A stretch of 60,509 nucleotides of DNA from an uncultured Collinsella sp. (GCA_958348225.1 CATVYG010000010.1:1-60509), one strand, 5' to 3'; counted from the stretch's first letter, positions 49,763 through 59,048 are shown. Program-made: numbers and translations. The notes: a model not told the origin generated them from the sequence alone.

Positions 49763-51679
49763 CTAGACGCGCTCCTCGATAGCACCGTTTCTATATGCAT
49801 CGAGCAGCTGGCGTAGGTCCTGGATCTGGCTGCGGATCTTGGCGCCGGTATCGGTGTCACTCACCATGCGGCGGCGGTCGGCCTCGTCAAAGCGGTTAGT
49901 CTCGCTTTCGATGTCCACGTTGCGGGTGAGCGCCTCGGCAACGGTGGTAAAGGCCCGGTGCGACTTAAGACGGCATCCGCGCGAGCTCGAGATAAGCGTG
50001 TAGCCGGCGATGCCCGTTTTGGGGTGGTAGGCGCGACAGAAACCGCCGTCGATGACCAGCAGCTTACCGTTGGCGCGGATGGGCTGCTCGCCCTTGGTGG
50101 TTTTGACCGGGGTATGGCCGTTGATGATGTGGCCGGTCGGCGAACATGCCATGGGGGCAACGCCGAACTCGTGCATGATGTCGTCGCAAACGGACGAGGA
50201 CGTGGTGAGCGTATAGTACGGGTCCATCGGCTCGACCCACGTGCTCTTGTCGGCGATGTAGGCGCGCTCGAACGTGCGCACCACGCGTCCGCTGGCGGGT
50301 GAGTTAAAGCCGATCCACAGGTACCACATCCAGTCGAGGGCATCGCGGTCGCCAACGCGCCAGGCGCGGCGGGCGATATAGTCGCAAAAATCAAAATAAT
50401 CGCGCCCGGCGTGCCAGGTGCCCAGGCAATTCATGCTGCTAAAGGTGCCGTCTTCGTTGAGCGGCACGCAGCCGTGGAACAGCAGGTTGCCGTTGGCGAC
50501 CTTATACATGGAGCCGTGGGTATAGAGGAAATCGATGTGGCGATGCAGGTGATCGGCGGTGACAAACTCGGACACGAGTTTGTCGATGATGTGCTGCTCC
50601 TCGGGCGTGAGCGTGTAGGGGTCCGCCGGATCGACGGTGGGGAAGTCGTTGGTCGTGAGCGGCCACACGCTGCCGTCGGCAAGCGTGACTGTGCCGGCGT
50701 CGTGATCGATCTTGTCGAGCAGCAGGCGGTCGGCCATGTCGAACTCGGGGTGGCGCTGGATAATCTGGCCCTCGAGCTTAAAGAGCAGGACGTTAATGGC
50801 CTTGATCAGCGGGCTGATCGGCTCGCCGGCGGTATAGGTGGCGTCGGCGAAGACGACAAGCTCGCGCAGCGAGATGCCATAGTCGTTCTCGAGGATCTCG
50901 TAATTGTCGTAGCGCAGGTTGTTGCGCAGCACCGTGGCGATGCAGGCGGGCTCACCGGCCGCAGCGCCCATCCACAGCAGATCGTGGTTACCCCACTGAA
51001 TATCGAGCGAATGATAGGTGAGCAGGCGGTCCATAATCTTGGCAGCGCCGCCGCCACGGTCGAAGATATCGCCCACCAGGTGCAGGTGGTCGACGGCGAG
51101 GCGCTTGATGAGCGAGGCGAGCGACTCGATAAAGTCGTCGGCGCTGGCGGTCTCCAAGATGGATTCGATAATGCGCTCGTGATACCGCACGCGGTAGTTG
51201 TTCTCGTCTGGATGCGTGTGCAGCAACTCGTCGATGATGTAGGCGTAATCGCGCGGGATGGCCTTACGCACCTTGGAGCGGGTATAACGGCTCGAAAGCG
51301 AGCGGGCAACCACAATGAGCTGGTCGAGCATGGTCTTGTACCAGGTGGGCGAGTCCTCGCGCCGGCTGCGGACAAGATCGATCTTCTCGCGCGGATAGTA
51401 GATGAGCGTGCACAGCTCGCCCTTTTCGTCAAAGGAGAGCGTGTCGCCAAAGATCTCGTCGACATGCTCGCGCACAACACCCGAGCAGTTGTTGAGGATG
51501 TGCATAAAGGCTTCGTACTCGCCATGCACATCGCTCATAAAATGCTCGGTGCCCTTGGGCAGGTTGAGGATGGCCGAGAGATTGATAATCTCGGTGAATG
51601 CGGATTGCTCGGTGGGGAACTGTCTCGACAGCAGGCGCAGATACTTGAAGTTTTGCGGATTGCGATCGAATGCGACCAT
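49763..51679 (-). CDS. fbp: Fructose-1,6-bisphosphatase, class III
   Basis: Gluconeogenic phosphatase of the metallophosphoesterase type found in low-GC bacteria and anaerobes. Product of 638 residues, usual length. Metal-site motifs: MSDVHGEYEAF near residue 48, VGDIFDRGGGA near 205, WGNHDLLWMG near 230, INGHTPVK near 520. The start at 51679 has GGAAGGTG upstream. A perfect palindrome lies 28 bases before the start (51707-51736). It stands alone. Confidence 0.95.
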   Translation of the reverse strand: MVAFDRNPQNFKYLRLLSRQFPTEQSAFTEIINLSAILNLPKGTEHFMSDVHGEYEAFMHILNNCSGVVREHVDEIFGDTLSFDEKGELCTLIYYPREKIDLVRSRREDSPTWYKTMLDQLIVVARSLSSRYTRSKVRKAIPRDYAYIIDELLHTHPDENNYRVRYHERIIESILETASADDFIESLASLIKRLAVDHLHLVGDIFDRGGGAAKIMDRLLTYHSLDIQWGNHDLLWMGAAAGEPACIATVLRNNLRYDNYEILENDYGISLRELVVFADATYTAGEPISPLIKAINVLLFKLEGQIIQRHPEFDMADRLLLDKIDHDAGTVTLADGSVWPLTTNDFPTVDPADPYTLTPEEQHIIDKLVSEFVTADHLHRHIDFLYTHGSMYKVANGNLLFHGCVPLNEDGTFSSMNCLGTWHAGRDYFDFCDYIARRAWRVGDRDALDWMWYLWIGFNSPASGRVVRTFERAYIADKSTWVEPMDPYYTLTTSSSVCDDIMHEFGVAPMACSPTGHIINGHTPVKTTKGEQPIRANGKLLVIDGGFCRAYHPKTGIAGYTLISSSRGCRLKSHRAFTTVAEALTRNVDIESETNRFDEADRRRMVSDTDTGAKIRSQIQDLRQLLDAYRNGAIEERV

Positions 51680-51706
51680 GAAACACCTTCCGATGGGGCT
51701 GGTAAA

Positions 51707-51736
51707 ACTGATAAACAGCGTCAAACGTTTATCAGT
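51707..51736. promoter_or_regulatory. Perfect palindrome upstream of fbp
   Basis: ACTGATAAAC, 10-base spacer, GTTTATCAGT: a perfect 10-bp dyad with 20-bp centre spacing, typical of a dimeric repressor operator; as RNA it would be a leader hairpin. Regulator unknown. Confidence 0.55.
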
Positions 51737-51900
51737 ATGCGCCGCTTTTGTTTCGATTTTGCGCCAGCGGCTGAATTGTCGGCTGAATGGTTTGGTAAAT
51801 CGATTTAGTGAAGGTAGATGTGTTGGTTGGGTGGAGACGACAGAGGGTGTTTTCTCAGATATTTATGCGTGGGGCCGGTGGAGACGATGGTGGTAAAGAT

Positions 51901-51937
51901 GTTCACTATTTTTGGTTCGATTTGGTAAATAGTGGAC
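51901..51937. promoter_or_regulatory. Inverted repeat upstream of degV
   Basis: GTTCACTATTT (51901-51911) and AAATAGTGGAC (51927-51937), 10 of 11 paired, about 60 bases before the degV start. Operator or leader hairpin. Confidence 0.4.
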
Positions 51938-51999
51938 ATATGTACCGCATGTAGGCTCACTGTGCGATAATTTGCGCAGCAATGAGTAAGGAGCCTCAT

Positions 52000-52890
52000 A
52001 TGAGTGATTATGTCCTGACCTGTGAATCCGCCGCCGACCGAACCCGTGAGTTCTTTGCGTCGCGCAATATCCCTGTCGTGTGTTTTCATTACGAGATCGA
52101 CGATGTTGTCTATACGGACGATCTGTATCAGTCGATTACGCCGGACAAGTTTTTTGCCCAGATTGCCGCGGGCGCCATGCCCAAGACGTCTCAAGTGAGC
52201 GTGGGTGAGTACGAGGAGTTTTGGGAGCCGTTTGTTGCCGAGGGTAAAGACGTGCTGCACCTGACGTTGTCGTCGGGTATTTCGGGCACGTATGGATCGG
52301 CCTGCGTCGCGGCGCAGATGCTTGCGGATCGCTATCCCCAGGGCGGCAAGGTGCGCGTCATCGATTCGCTGGGGGCGTCTTCGGGCTTTGGTCTGTTGCT
52401 GGAATATGCCGCCGACGTGCGCGATAGCGGGGCTTCACTCGACGAGACGGCCGCTTGGATTGAGGAGCACAAGCTCAACCTGCACCACTGGTTCTTCTCG
52501 ACCGATCTGTCGAGCTACCTGCGCGGCGGTCGCATTTCGGCCGCGAGCGCGATCATTGGCACGGCGCTTAAGATTTGCCTGCTTATGACGGTCGATTGCG
52601 AAGGTAAGCTGTCGCCACGTGAGAAAATTCGCACTAAGAAGCGCGCGATTTCCGAGATGGCTAAGACCATGATGGCACACGTGCAGGGCGGTACGGATTA
52701 TTCGGGTAAGTGCATCATGTCGCACTCGGCGTGCCGCGAGGATGCCGAGGCAGTTGCGGCGCTGATTGAGGAACAGGTTCCGCAGCTTAAAGGCAAGATT
52801 GAGATCAATGACATCGGTACTCTGATTGGCTCGCATACCGGACCTGGTACGGTGGCGCTCTTCTTTATGGGCGACAAGCGCGTGGATTAA
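52000..52890 (+). CDS. DegV family fatty-acid-binding protein
   Basis: Product of 296 residues. DegV/FakB proteins bind a fatty acid and present it to the FakA kinase. Family segments: YVLTCESAADRTREF at the start, TSQVSVGEYEEFWEP, LTLSSGISGTYGSA (ligand loop), DSLGASSGFGLL, LSSYLRGGRISAASA, and IGTLIGSHTGPGTVALFF at the end. ATG 52000 has AAGGAG upstream; ATG 51982 also exists. No FakA gene is in the window. Confidence 0.92.
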   Translation: MSDYVLTCESAADRTREFFASRNIPVVCFHYEIDDVVYTDDLYQSITPDKFFAQIAAGAMPKTSQVSVGEYEEFWEPFVAEGKDVLHLTLSSGISGTYGSACVAAQMLADRYPQGGKVRVIDSLGASSGFGLLLEYAADVRDSGASLDETAAWIEEHKLNLHHWFFSTDLSSYLRGGRISAASAIIGTALKICLLMTVDCEGKLSPREKIRTKKRAISEMAKTMMAHVQGGTDYSGKCIMSHSACREDAEAVAALIEEQVPQLKGKIEINDIGTLIGSHTGPGTVALFFMGDKRVD

Positions 52891-52931
52891 TTTGCCCCAT
52901 CACGTTGCTGCATGATTGCTCAAACGAAAAC

Positions 52932-52959
52932 GGCCCGCCTCACGTTTGTGGGGCGGGCC
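52932..52959. terminator. Bidirectional terminator between degV and the next gene
   Basis: GGCCCGCC and GGCGGGCC arms; TTGCTGTT on the plus side and GTTTTCGTTT on the minus side. Lies between convergent genes. Confidence 0.7.
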
Positions 52960-52971
52960 TTGCTGTTGCGG

Positions 52972-54063
52972 CTAGCGTTTCTTTCCGCGGAAGAAAAAGC
53001 CGTGCAGTGACGGCTTGAGGCCGCGGTTGGCGCGATGCTCCTCGACGCGCTCGTGGATCGAAGCGACGCGCTCGATGACTTCGTCGGGAATCGGCACATC
53101 GGGATTCATGTTCTCGACTTGGCTGACCTCGGCGGCGGCGACCTGGTCGATAATGGGCACGTCGTCGCGCGAGATGACAGGTGTGGCGTCTTCCTTCATC
53201 TTGCGATAACGCTGCATCATGTCGGTCTGTAGCTGCTGGGCCGAAGGCGGCGTCCAGATGATGGCGTTGGCGCCGGCGGCGATGGTTTCACGGATGCTCT
53301 CTGGCGTCTTGCCGCCCGGCGCGATGAGCGGCAGGTTGGGATAGTGCTCGCGCAGCTCGCGTAGGACCTGGGGCGTGTTCTTGCCGGCGGCGATGTTGAG
53401 AATCTTGGCGCCGGCGCGCACCTTGGCGTGGGCATCGTCGTCGCAGCGAACGACCGTGGCGATGACGGGGATGTCGGCGATGTTGGTGATGTGCTCTACC
53501 ATCTCGGCAGTAGCGGGGGAGTTGACCACGCAGCCCGCCGCGCCCTGCATCTCGGAGACGGCTGCCATCTGCACGGAGCGCTTACCGGTCGTAGTTCCGC
53601 CGCCCACGCCTACAAAGACCGGGCACTCGGCGACGGTCAGCAGCGCTTGCGTAATGGCGGGCTGCGGCGTGAAAGGGTAGACCGCAAAGACGGCATCGGC
53701 GTTGGAGTTGCGGATAACCGCGACGTCGGTGGTGTAAATGAGCGACTTGATGCGTCGGCCGAAGAGCGTAAAGCCGCTGGCCTTCTCGATCTCGTCGGGC
53801 ATGCGAAGGGCCGCCTTGCGCAAACGCCCGTCGATGGGCAGCGGCTCCATGGGGAGCAGTCCGTTGGGGGTCACGGCTACCTGGGGCTCGGTGAACTCGT
53901 CTGCGAGCTCGACCTCGGAGAAATCGACCGAGGCGACGATGTCCTCGTGAACCTCGGCGGGTACATCGATGGGAGCTTGGTCGTTTGCCGCGGCAGGCGT
54001 GTCGAAGGAGCTGGTGCCGACGAAGGCGTCGACGCGCTCATTTAGATCGTTGAGGGTATCCAT
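52972..54063 (-). CDS. Putative TIM-barrel protein, function unknown
   Basis: Product of 363 residues. An acidic 75-residue N-terminal stretch, then a likely beta/alpha barrel: SLIYTTDVAVIRNSNADAVF, CPVFVGVGGGTTTGKRS (phosphate-loop-like), MQGAAGCVVNSPATAEMV, IPVIATVVRCDDDAHAKVRAG, LPLIAPGGKTPESIRETIAAG and ANAIIWTPPS. The repeating strand-helix pattern with late GGKTPESI resembles KDPG-aldolase or ThiG-like barrels, but no catalytic Lys is assignable. A basic tail (GFFFRGKKR) ends it. Start at 54063 has only weak ribosome-binding support. Confidence 0.6.
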   Translation of the reverse strand: MDTLNDLNERVDAFVGTSSFDTPAAANDQAPIDVPAEVHEDIVASVDFSEVELADEFTEPQVAVTPNGLLPMEPLPIDGRLRKAALRMPDEIEKASGFTLFGRRIKSLIYTTDVAVIRNSNADAVFAVYPFTPQPAITQALLTVAECPVFVGVGGGTTTGKRSVQMAAVSEMQGAAGCVVNSPATAEMVEHITNIADIPVIATVVRCDDDAHAKVRAGAKILNIAAGKNTPQVLRELREHYPNLPLIAPGGKTPESIRETIAAGANAIIWTPPSAQQLQTDMMQRYRKMKEDATPVISRDDVPIIDQVAAAEVSQVENMNPDVPIPDEVIERVASIHERVEEHRANRGLKPSLHGFFFRGKKR

Positions 54064-54254
54064 GGAGACTCGATTCTATGTGATGACGGCCGGCGCGATG
54101 CAGCCGGAATTGCGAATGCTAAATCGTTTGACGAGTTGATTTTTCCCCGCCGTGCCATCCGTTAGACCGAAGGGCAGGCGAACGTGAAGGAGCTGTGGTG
54201 GCGGGGATCGAGGTGCTATCTTGAAAGTCCCGTTTAAAAGAGAGGTGACGCGGT

Positions 54255-54425
54255 ATGGAATTGACAGCAATGTTTGGCTCGATTGGCCTGTGTGTGGCCG
54301 CAATCGTTGCCGCCGCGGTCATCTACTTTGTGGTCACGGCCATTAAGGGCAAAAGGGCCGAACGCAAAGAGCGCGCGATGCTTAAACAGCATCGCGACCA
54401 GCAGGGCAAACGCGCACAGAGATAG
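54255..54425 (+). CDS. 56-residue single-pass membrane protein
   Basis: A short frame with AGAGGTG eight bases upstream of ATG 54255. One membrane helix (IGLCVAAIVAAAVIYFVV) is followed by a strongly basic, helical tail (KGKRAERKERAMLK...GKRAQR). Positive-inside rule puts the tail in the cytoplasm. Similar tiny proteins occur in many actinobacteria with unknown roles. Convergent with the RsmB-like gene. Confidence 0.6.
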   Translation: MELTAMFGSIGLCVAAIVAAAVIYFVVTAIKGKRAERKERAMLKQHRDQQGKRAQR

Positions 54426-54449
54426 CTTGTTGAGTTTTGGATCCGTGCG

Positions 54450-55553
54450 CTAGCTGCGTTTTCGAATCAGGGCAATGTAGAAGCCCTCAAAGTCGCGGCT
54501 AGGCGGAATGGTCAGCGTGCCGGGCAGGCCGTTGGCGATGGCCGATACCTGACCCGCGGCAATGGCCTCGGTCAGGGCGTTGGACTCGATGCGCGGCTCC
54601 TCACCAGCTTCCTGGGCGCGGCGTGCTTCACTTTCGCTTGGCGTGCCGTCGAGGGGGATAAGCTCGCAGTCCATGTGCTTGTCGAGGGCTTCTTGCAAGG
54701 CGTCCTCGTTTTCCTGCGGCAAGATCGAACAAGTCGAATAGACGAGCGTGCCGCCCGGTTTGAGGGCTCCCATGGCGCGGTCCAGAAGTGCTCGCTGCGA
54801 GCGCGCGCACTTGCTCAGCAGCTGCTCGGTCAGGCCGCGCAGGCTTTTCTCGTTGCCGCTGATGACGGTGCCCGTGCCGGTACAGGGAGCGTCGAGCAGG
54901 ATGCGGTCAAAGCGGAAGAACTCGTCAAGCTCGCGTGCGTCAATGCGCATGACGGGCACGTTTTTGGCGCCCTGGCGGCCCAAGTTGGCCTCGAGCTTTT
55001 CGGCACGGGGAATGCTCATCTCGCAGGCGGTAAGGTGCGCCTGTCCCTGCGTGAGGGCGGCGATCTGCGTCGTCTTGCCGCCAGGGGCTGCGCACATGTC
55101 CAGGATGTCCTCGCCTGCCTGGGCGCCTAGGACTAACGGCGGCATCATGGATGACAGGCTCTGCAGGTAGATCTTGCCGTCGCGGTAGATGTCGAGGTCC
55201 CACAGATCGGAAACCTGGGCCTCGGGCAGGATAAAGGCGTCTGGGTACCAGGCGACGGGGTTGTGGGCGATGCCGGCGGCATCGAGCTCCGCAGCGATAT
55301 CCTCGGCGGTTGCCTTGAGCGTGTTGGCGCGCAGCGTGACCGGGCGTGTGGCCGCGGCGCCGAAGCCCTCGATCATGAGTTGAGCATCGGCGGGCGCAAA
55401 GGCGCCGGCGACCGTGTCGACCATAAAGCGCGGCAGGTCGGCGGCGCAGGGAAGGGCGGCAAGCTGGTCGGAAAGCTCGGTAGCGGCAAACTGCCTGAGC
55501 TTGAGCTCGGCCTTGACCTGCTTTTTCTGCTTACGACGACGCGGCTTGGACAT
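54450..55553 (-). CDS. RsmB/NOP family class I SAM-dependent rRNA/tRNA m5C methyltransferase
   Basis: Product of 367 residues. SAM-binding LDMCAAPGGKTTQIA near residue 150, catalytic motifs LLDAPCTGTG (near 220) and YSTCSILPQENED (near 272), both with cysteine as needed for cytosine-C5 methylation. A basic N terminus (SKPRRRKQKKQVKAELKL) could bind RNA. ATG 55553 has AAGGAAAG upstream. The exact target (rRNA or tRNA) is not readable; the C-terminal PUA-like end of RsmF is shortened. Confidence 0.88.
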   Translation of the reverse strand: MSKPRRRKQKKQVKAELKLRQFAATELSDQLAALPCAADLPRFMVDTVAGAFAPADAQLMIEGFGAAATRPVTLRANTLKATAEDIAAELDAAGIAHNPVAWYPDAFILPEAQVSDLWDLDIYRDGKIYLQSLSSMMPPLVLGAQAGEDILDMCAAPGGKTTQIAALTQGQAHLTACEMSIPRAEKLEANLGRQGAKNVPVMRIDARELDEFFRFDRILLDAPCTGTGTVISGNEKSLRGLTEQLLSKCARSQRALLDRAMGALKPGGTLVYSTCSILPQENEDALQEALDKHMDCELIPLDGTPSESEARRAQEAGEEPRIESNALTEAIAAGQVSAIANGLPGTLTIPPSRDFEGFYIALIRKRS

Positions 55554-55612
55554 CCGTCTTTCCTTCCCGTCCCAAATTGACTACTTTCCGGGCACGCCGC
55601 TGCTGGCGCGCT

Positions 55613-57763
55613 TTAGTACTGGCTCTCGTGCTTGCTAAAGAAGTCGAAGCGCGGGGGCAGCGGCTTTACGCGGTGCTCGCCGGGCTTCTCGCCCAGGCTC
55701 TCCACAAACTCGTCCGTGGAGGCAAAGATGTTATCCCAGCTAAAGAAGGCGACCGGATCGACGTCGAAGTATTCGCAGATGAGCTCGCAGCCGGCCGGCA
55801 CAATACCGTGCATGAGCACGGTCGCCACGCGCAGCTCGGTAAAGGCGTCGACGAGGGCCTGCGTCATTGCGACGTTGGCTGGCTCACCCTCGAGCTTGTT
55901 GGCTGCCTTGGAGGCATCGCTCCAGCGCTTGTTGGCGGCGCGCAGGTAGTCGTCACACACGGCGAGCGCGCGGTGCGTCTCGAACTTGTACATGGCCTGC
56001 TCAAAGGCGAGGGTTGCCTGTTGGGCGGCTTCGACCACGGTGTCAGAAGCGGCACCGGCGGGGATGCAGCCGTTGCGGTAGGGGCTCTCGTCGCCTTCCT
56101 TGACGGCGACGCCGTAGAAGCAGCTGCGGGCCAGGCGGTTGAACACGCCGGTCAGCAGCGCGCTCTCCTTAAGGGCCGGGTCGATAACGCGCTTGTCGTC
56201 GCAGGCGCGCACCTCGTTGCCGTCCTTGTCCTTGCCAGTCACACGCGTGTCGTATGCCTTAGGGCTAAAGCTCACCGGCTTCTCGGACAGGCCGAGCGAC
56301 AGCCAGTGCGCGCGCATCTGCTCGCAGGTGTAGTGGTTGAGCAGGTCGTCTGCCGGCGGGGGAGGCGTCTGCGAGGACGAGCTGGCCTTTTTGCCCATGT
56401 AGAGCAGGTGATAGCAGGCGCTGACGGTGCTCTGCGTAAGGTCCCAACCCAGGGCCTCCCACATGGCGGTCTGCGCGATGCAGTAGAAGTAGATGTTGTC
56501 CTGACCGATAAACTGGTAGATCTGTGCGTCGTCCGAGCACCACCAGTCGCGCCAGTCGAGCGAGCTGTGCTGGTAGGTGGGTGCGGGTACCTGCGTGGAA
56601 TCGGCGGCGGGCTCGCCCATGAGGGCGGCATCCTGGGCGGCGACGCCCTCGGTCACGCCGGCGGCCTTGGCATCGCGTGCGAGCACGGTGCGGGTGTAGC
56701 TGATGGGCGCCCACAGGCTCTCGGGCCAGCACCAGCAGGTGACGTCGGAGACGCCATCGACCTCGGGCACCGGAACGCCCCAGTCGATGTTGCCGGTGAT
56801 GCGGAAGGGCACGAGCGCCTTGCCGCTGCGGAAGCGCACGCCACCGTTGGCGAGCACTGCGTGGGCATCGTCGCGCTCCTTCCAGCTGGGGAAGGTAACG
56901 GTAAAGCTGCTCTTGTTGCCCTCGGGCTCCAGCACGGTGTGCTCGGGGAGCTGTTCCTCGACGGCATCGAAGGCCTCGCGGAACTTGTTCTGGATGTAGA
57001 GCTGAGCCGGCAGCAGCCACTCCTCCATGGTCTTGGAGACCACGGAGCGAACCTGCGGGTTCTGGGCGAGCTTGGCGGTATAGGTCTTCATAAAGTCGAG
57101 GTAGGCCGGCAGGTCGAAGTAGAGGTTGTCGACCGGGCGCAGCTCGGGCACCTCGCCGGTGAGCTGGCTCTTGGGCGCGATGAGCTCCTCGGGCTCAAAC
57201 TGGTGACCCAGGTCGCACTCGTCGGCATAAGCCTTCTCGGACTTGCAGCCCTGGATGGGGCAGCGGCCGATCACCTGGCGGCCGTTGAGGAACGTGCCGG
57301 CCTTGGCATCGTAGAACTGCAGCGTGGAGCGTTTGGAGATGGTGCCCTGCTCGTGCAGGCGCTTGATAATCTCGGCGGTCACCTCGTTGTGAATCTGCGC
57401 AGCCGGCTCAAGGCCCGAGCCGCCGTAGATGTCGCAGCTGATGTTGTAGTTGTTGAGGGTCGCGGCCTGGCGGGAGTGGTTGGACTCGACGTACTCGCTA
57501 ATGGACTTATCGTAGCCCTCGTTCTCCTTGAGCTTGCGGTAGCTTTCCATGATGGGCGAGCCGTAGCAGTCGGTGCCCGAGGTGAAGATGACGTTCTCGC
57601 GGCCCAGGCGGTCGCGCAGGAAGCGGGCGAAGAAGTCGGCCGGGACAAAGACGCCGCCAACGTGGCCAAAGTGAAGGCCCTTGTTGCCATAGGGCTCGCC
57701 GGCGGTAACGATGGCGCGGCGAGGCCAGCTGGGACGGTCGTTCATGGAGTATTTGGATGCCAT
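55613..57763 (-). CDS. metG: Methionyl-tRNA synthetase-like class I ligase
   Basis: Product of 716 residues. Class I core: AGEPYGNKGLHFGHVGG (HIGH-like HFGH), zinc-knuckle CPIQGCKSEKAYADECDLGH, and DNIYFYCIAQTAMWEALGW. The KMSKS position reads MGKKASSSSQTPPPP, unusual because the second Lys-Ser is lost and a Pro run follows. The C-terminal anticodon-binding helices are present (FNRLARSCFYGV; TQALVDAFTELRVATVLMHGIVP), the tRNA-binding EMAP domain is absent. The start at 57763 has GAAGGAG upstream; the longer frame is not credible. It may be the only MetRS or a diverged paralogue; this cannot be decided here. Confidence 0.82.
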   Translation of the reverse strand: MASKYSMNDRPSWPRRAIVTAGEPYGNKGLHFGHVGGVFVPADFFARFLRDRLGRENVIFTSGTDCYGSPIMESYRKLKENEGYDKSISEYVESNHSRQAATLNNYNISCDIYGGSGLEPAAQIHNEVTAEIIKRLHEQGTISKRSTLQFYDAKAGTFLNGRQVIGRCPIQGCKSEKAYADECDLGHQFEPEELIAPKSQLTGEVPELRPVDNLYFDLPAYLDFMKTYTAKLAQNPQVRSVVSKTMEEWLLPAQLYIQNKFREAFDAVEEQLPEHTVLEPEGNKSSFTVTFPSWKERDDAHAVLANGGVRFRSGKALVPFRITGNIDWGVPVPEVDGVSDVTCWCWPESLWAPISYTRTVLARDAKAAGVTEGVAAQDAALMGEPAADSTQVPAPTYQHSSLDWRDWWCSDDAQIYQFIGQDNIYFYCIAQTAMWEALGWDLTQSTVSACYHLLYMGKKASSSSQTPPPPADDLLNHYTCEQMRAHWLSLGLSEKPVSFSPKAYDTRVTGKDKDGNEVRACDDKRVIDPALKESALLTGVFNRLARSCFYGVAVKEGDESPYRNGCIPAGAASDTVVEAAQQATLAFEQAMYKFETHRALAVCDDYLRAANKRWSDASKAANKLEGEPANVAMTQALVDAFTELRVATVLMHGIVPAGCELICEYFDVDPVAFFSWDNIFASTDEFVESLGEKPGEHRVKPLPPRFDFFSKHESQY

Positions 57764-57895
57764 GGGACTCCTTCGCATATGGTGAGGGCGCGGCCGGGCG
57801 CGGGGCTCGGCGGCGCGGTGGTCAATTCGTGCATATCGTTCGACATTATCGCACATGCGGGCGGGTGCGTGGCAGGGGCGCTATCCTAAGATGCT

Positions 57896-58462
57896 ATGAA
57901 TGAGATTTCCAACATACATGCGTTTGAAGACGAGGATTTTCTGCACGCCTGCTTTGTGTGGGGGATGGCCGTGCTCGGCGCATTTGCCGTGTGCTTGGTG
58001 CCGGTGTTTATGCTGATGGGCGGGCCTGCGGACTTGGATGCGGCTGACGCGGGCGGCTGGATGGCCGTCTTGGGATGGATAGTCGGCTTGGCTGCGATCT
58101 CAATGGCGTCGTTCGCCGTGCACGAGCTGGTGCACGGTGTGTTTTTTAAGCTGCTGGCGCCTGCGGGCGCGCAGGTGACCTTTGGGGCGAATCGCGAGAC
58201 GGCGATGATCTATGCCTGCGCCGAGGGCGTGGTGTATTCGCGCCGGCGGTACATGGTGGTTTGCCTGGCGCCGACGGTTGTTGTGACGTCGGCGTTTGCC
58301 CTGGGGTTTGCGTTTTCGGGCTATCCGCTGCTGTGCTACCTGGCGACCGGCTTGCATTTATCGGGTTGCGTGGGCGATTGGTATTACGTGCGGACCATTT
58401 TGCGCGACCGCCGCATTGTCGCCTGCGAGGACACGTCCTTCGGCGTGCGCTTTTTTGGGTGA
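57896..58462 (+). CDS. DUF3267 family membrane protein with HExxH motif
   Basis: Product of 188 residues, with four membrane helices and VHELVHGVFFKLL (HExxH) in the second, the zinc-protease-like signature of DUF3267. A further conserved-looking FSGYPLLCYLATGLHLSGCVGDWYYV lies late. Possible intramembrane metalloprotease; substrate unknown. It ends at TGA 58460-58462, just before the queH ribosome-binding site, so it may be co-transcribed with queH. Confidence 0.75.
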   Translation: MNEISNIHAFEDEDFLHACFVWGMAVLGAFAVCLVPVFMLMGGPADLDAADAGGWMAVLGWIVGLAAISMASFAVHELVHGVFFKLLAPAGAQVTFGANRETAMIYACAEGVVYSRRRYMVVCLAPTVVVTSAFALGFAFSGYPLLCYLATGLHLSGCVGDWYYVRTILRDRRIVACEDTSFGVRFFG

Positions 58463-58472
58463 GGAGATGTCG

Positions 58473-59048
58473 ATGAAGCCGTTGTTGTTGCACGCCTGCT
58501 GTGCGCCGTGCTCTCTTGAGCCGGTCCGCCTGCTGCGCGAGGAAGGGTTTGAGCCCACAATCTGCTGGACAAACCCCAATATTCAGCCGCACGATGAATG
58601 GCAGCGGCGTTTGGACGAGCTGCGTCGGTGGTGTGCCGATGGCGATATCGAGCTCATCGAGGCGGGGGAGGACCGCGAGCGCTGGGAGGCCGGCGTGGCC
58701 CCGCTGGGCGCCGATCGACCCCGTCGCTGTCGCGCGTGCTATGCCCTACGCCTGGCCGAGGCCTGCCGCGTGGCCCGGGAGCGCGGGTTCGAATATGTGG
58801 GTACGACGCTCGCCGTCTCGCCGTATCAGCTGTTCGATACCTGTAATGACGTGTTGGAGCGTCTGGCTGCCGCCCGCGGTCTCACTCCGGTGATTCGCGA
58901 TTTTCGCCCGTATTACCCCGAGGCGACACGCCGTTCGCGCGAGCTGGGTATGTATCGGCAGAATTACTGCGGCTGCCGCTTCTCGGCTGTCGAGGCGGCC
59001 ATGGACCGCGCCCGCATCCGCGACGAGCGCAAAGCCGCCAAAAAGTAG
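58473..59048 (+). CDS. queH: Epoxyqueuosine reductase QueH
   Basis: Reduces epoxyqueuosine to queuosine in tRNA, the final step, as the non-B12 alternative to QueG. Product of 191 residues. Cys ligands for its metal/Fe-S centres: LLHACCAPCSLEPV at the start, RCRACYALRL near 90, and YCGCRF near 170. ATG 58473 is preferred (AGGAG six bases upstream); ATG 58467 abuts the site. It precedes queA, which makes its substrate. Confidence 0.93.
   Translation: MKPLLLHACCAPCSLEPVRLLREEGFEPTICWTNPNIQPHDEWQRRLDELRRWCADGDIELIEAGEDRERWEAGVAPLGADRPRRCRACYALRLAEACRVARERGFEYVGTTLAVSPYQLFDTCNDVLERLAAARGLTPVIRDFRPYYPEATRRSRELGMYRQNYCGCRFSAVEAAMDRARIRDERKAAKK

Larger units (their letters stand above)
51680..51999. 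other. Divergent fbp-degV regulatory region
   Basis: 320 bp without a gene. It holds the fbp palindrome (51707-51736), an 11-bp inverted repeat before degV (51901-51937), and a repeated GGTGGAGACGA (near 51830 and 51878). No RNA gene recognised. Confidence 0.45.

Noticed and set aside
55577..57889. 770-codon plus-strand frame opposite metG
   Set aside because: Shadow of the synthetase gene; Gly/Val/His-rich with no family match.
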